From Ramlibacter sp. (GTDB lineage: Bacteria; Pseudomonadota; Gammaproteobacteria; Burkholderiales; Burkholderiaceae_C): a stretch of 6,217 nucleotides of DNA. The stretch covers positions 1-6,217 of the forward strand of contig JAJNBO010000171.1 in NCBI GenBank assembly GCA_021156245.1. The letters are read 5' to 3'. Shown in pieces: positions 6,170 to 6,217 of the stretch. The notes below the pieces were generated by a model. It was not told the origin of the DNA and searched no databases. It worked only from the letters and a program-made list of their open reading frames with translations. Position 1 is the first letter of the stretch; the number at the start of each line of letters is the position of its first letter. Position numbers and translations under genes: made by a program.

Positions 6170-6217
6170 GGAGCCTGCTCCTGCTCGCGGCCGCCTTGCT
6201 GGTGGCTGCATGCGGCA
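6166..6217 (+). CDS. Lipoprotein, N-terminal 17 residues (3' end outside window)
   Basis: The reading frame MRSLLLLAAALLVAACG runs off the right edge. It is a complete lipoprotein signal peptide: Arg2, a hydrophobic core and the lipobox VAAC with the lipidated Cys16. Gly17 follows, with no Asp at +2, which fits outer-membrane sorting. The ATG overlaps the stop codon of the MCE gene in an ATGA, and GGTGGA (6154-6159) lies 6 nt upstream. In comparable operons a PqiC-like or ABC-type transport auxiliary lipoprotein follows the MCE gene, so it may be the outer-membrane partner of this transporter. That identity is inferred from position only. Confidence 0.75.
   Translation, partial: MRSLLLLAAALLVAACG

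Overview
The window is GC-rich DNA with dense, high-GC3 coding sequence. Gene content and protein style (a long-form AMP nucleosidase, an E. coli-like glutathione reductase, an MlaE/MCE lipid-transport operon) suggest a betaproteobacterium of the Burkholderiales, most likely Comamonadaceae (Ramlibacter/Variovorax-like). That placement is inferred from protein resemblance, not from a marker gene.

Layout, left to right. (1) 1-448, minus strand: the N-terminal 149 residues of AMP nucleosidase (amn), running off the left edge. (2) 449-619: a 171-bp divergent intergenic stretch with no convincing sigma-70 promoter. (3) 620-880, plus strand: an 86-residue hypothetical protein with a strong ribosome binding site. 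(4) 905-2770, minus strand: a 621-residue exported protein with a FecR-type head, a Pro/Ala linker and a roughly 280-residue Ala/Glu/Arg/Gln coiled coil. Genes 3 and 4 converge on a 54-bp inverted repeat (866-919) that contains both stop codons. (5) 2878-4245, minus strand: NADPH-dependent glutathione reductase (gor), with a perfect 7-bp hairpin just after its stop codon. (6) 4246-4337: a 92-bp divergent spacer containing an 8-bp inverted repeat. (7) 4338-5138, 5141-6169 and 6166-6217, plus strand: a tightly packed operon of an MlaE-family permease, a single-MCE-domain (MlaD-like) protein and the first 17 residues of a lipoprotein, which runs off the right edge.

The plus-strand operon is the clearest functional unit. 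It looks like an Mla/Mce-type lipid transporter of the inner membrane and periplasm, with the lipoprotein as the likely outer-membrane partner. Its ATPase is not present between permease and MCE gene nor upstream, so it must lie beyond the right edge or elsewhere. gor and the FecR/coiled-coil gene lie in the same direction but are separated by 107 bp and have no obvious shared role.

No tRNA, rRNA, CRISPR array, insertion sequence or phage gene was seen. I did not find a clearly new multi-gene system. The points most worth a second look are the mirror-image convergent gene ends, the FecR head joined to a TolA-like coiled coil, and the missing ATPase together with the unusual cytoplasmic loop of the permease.
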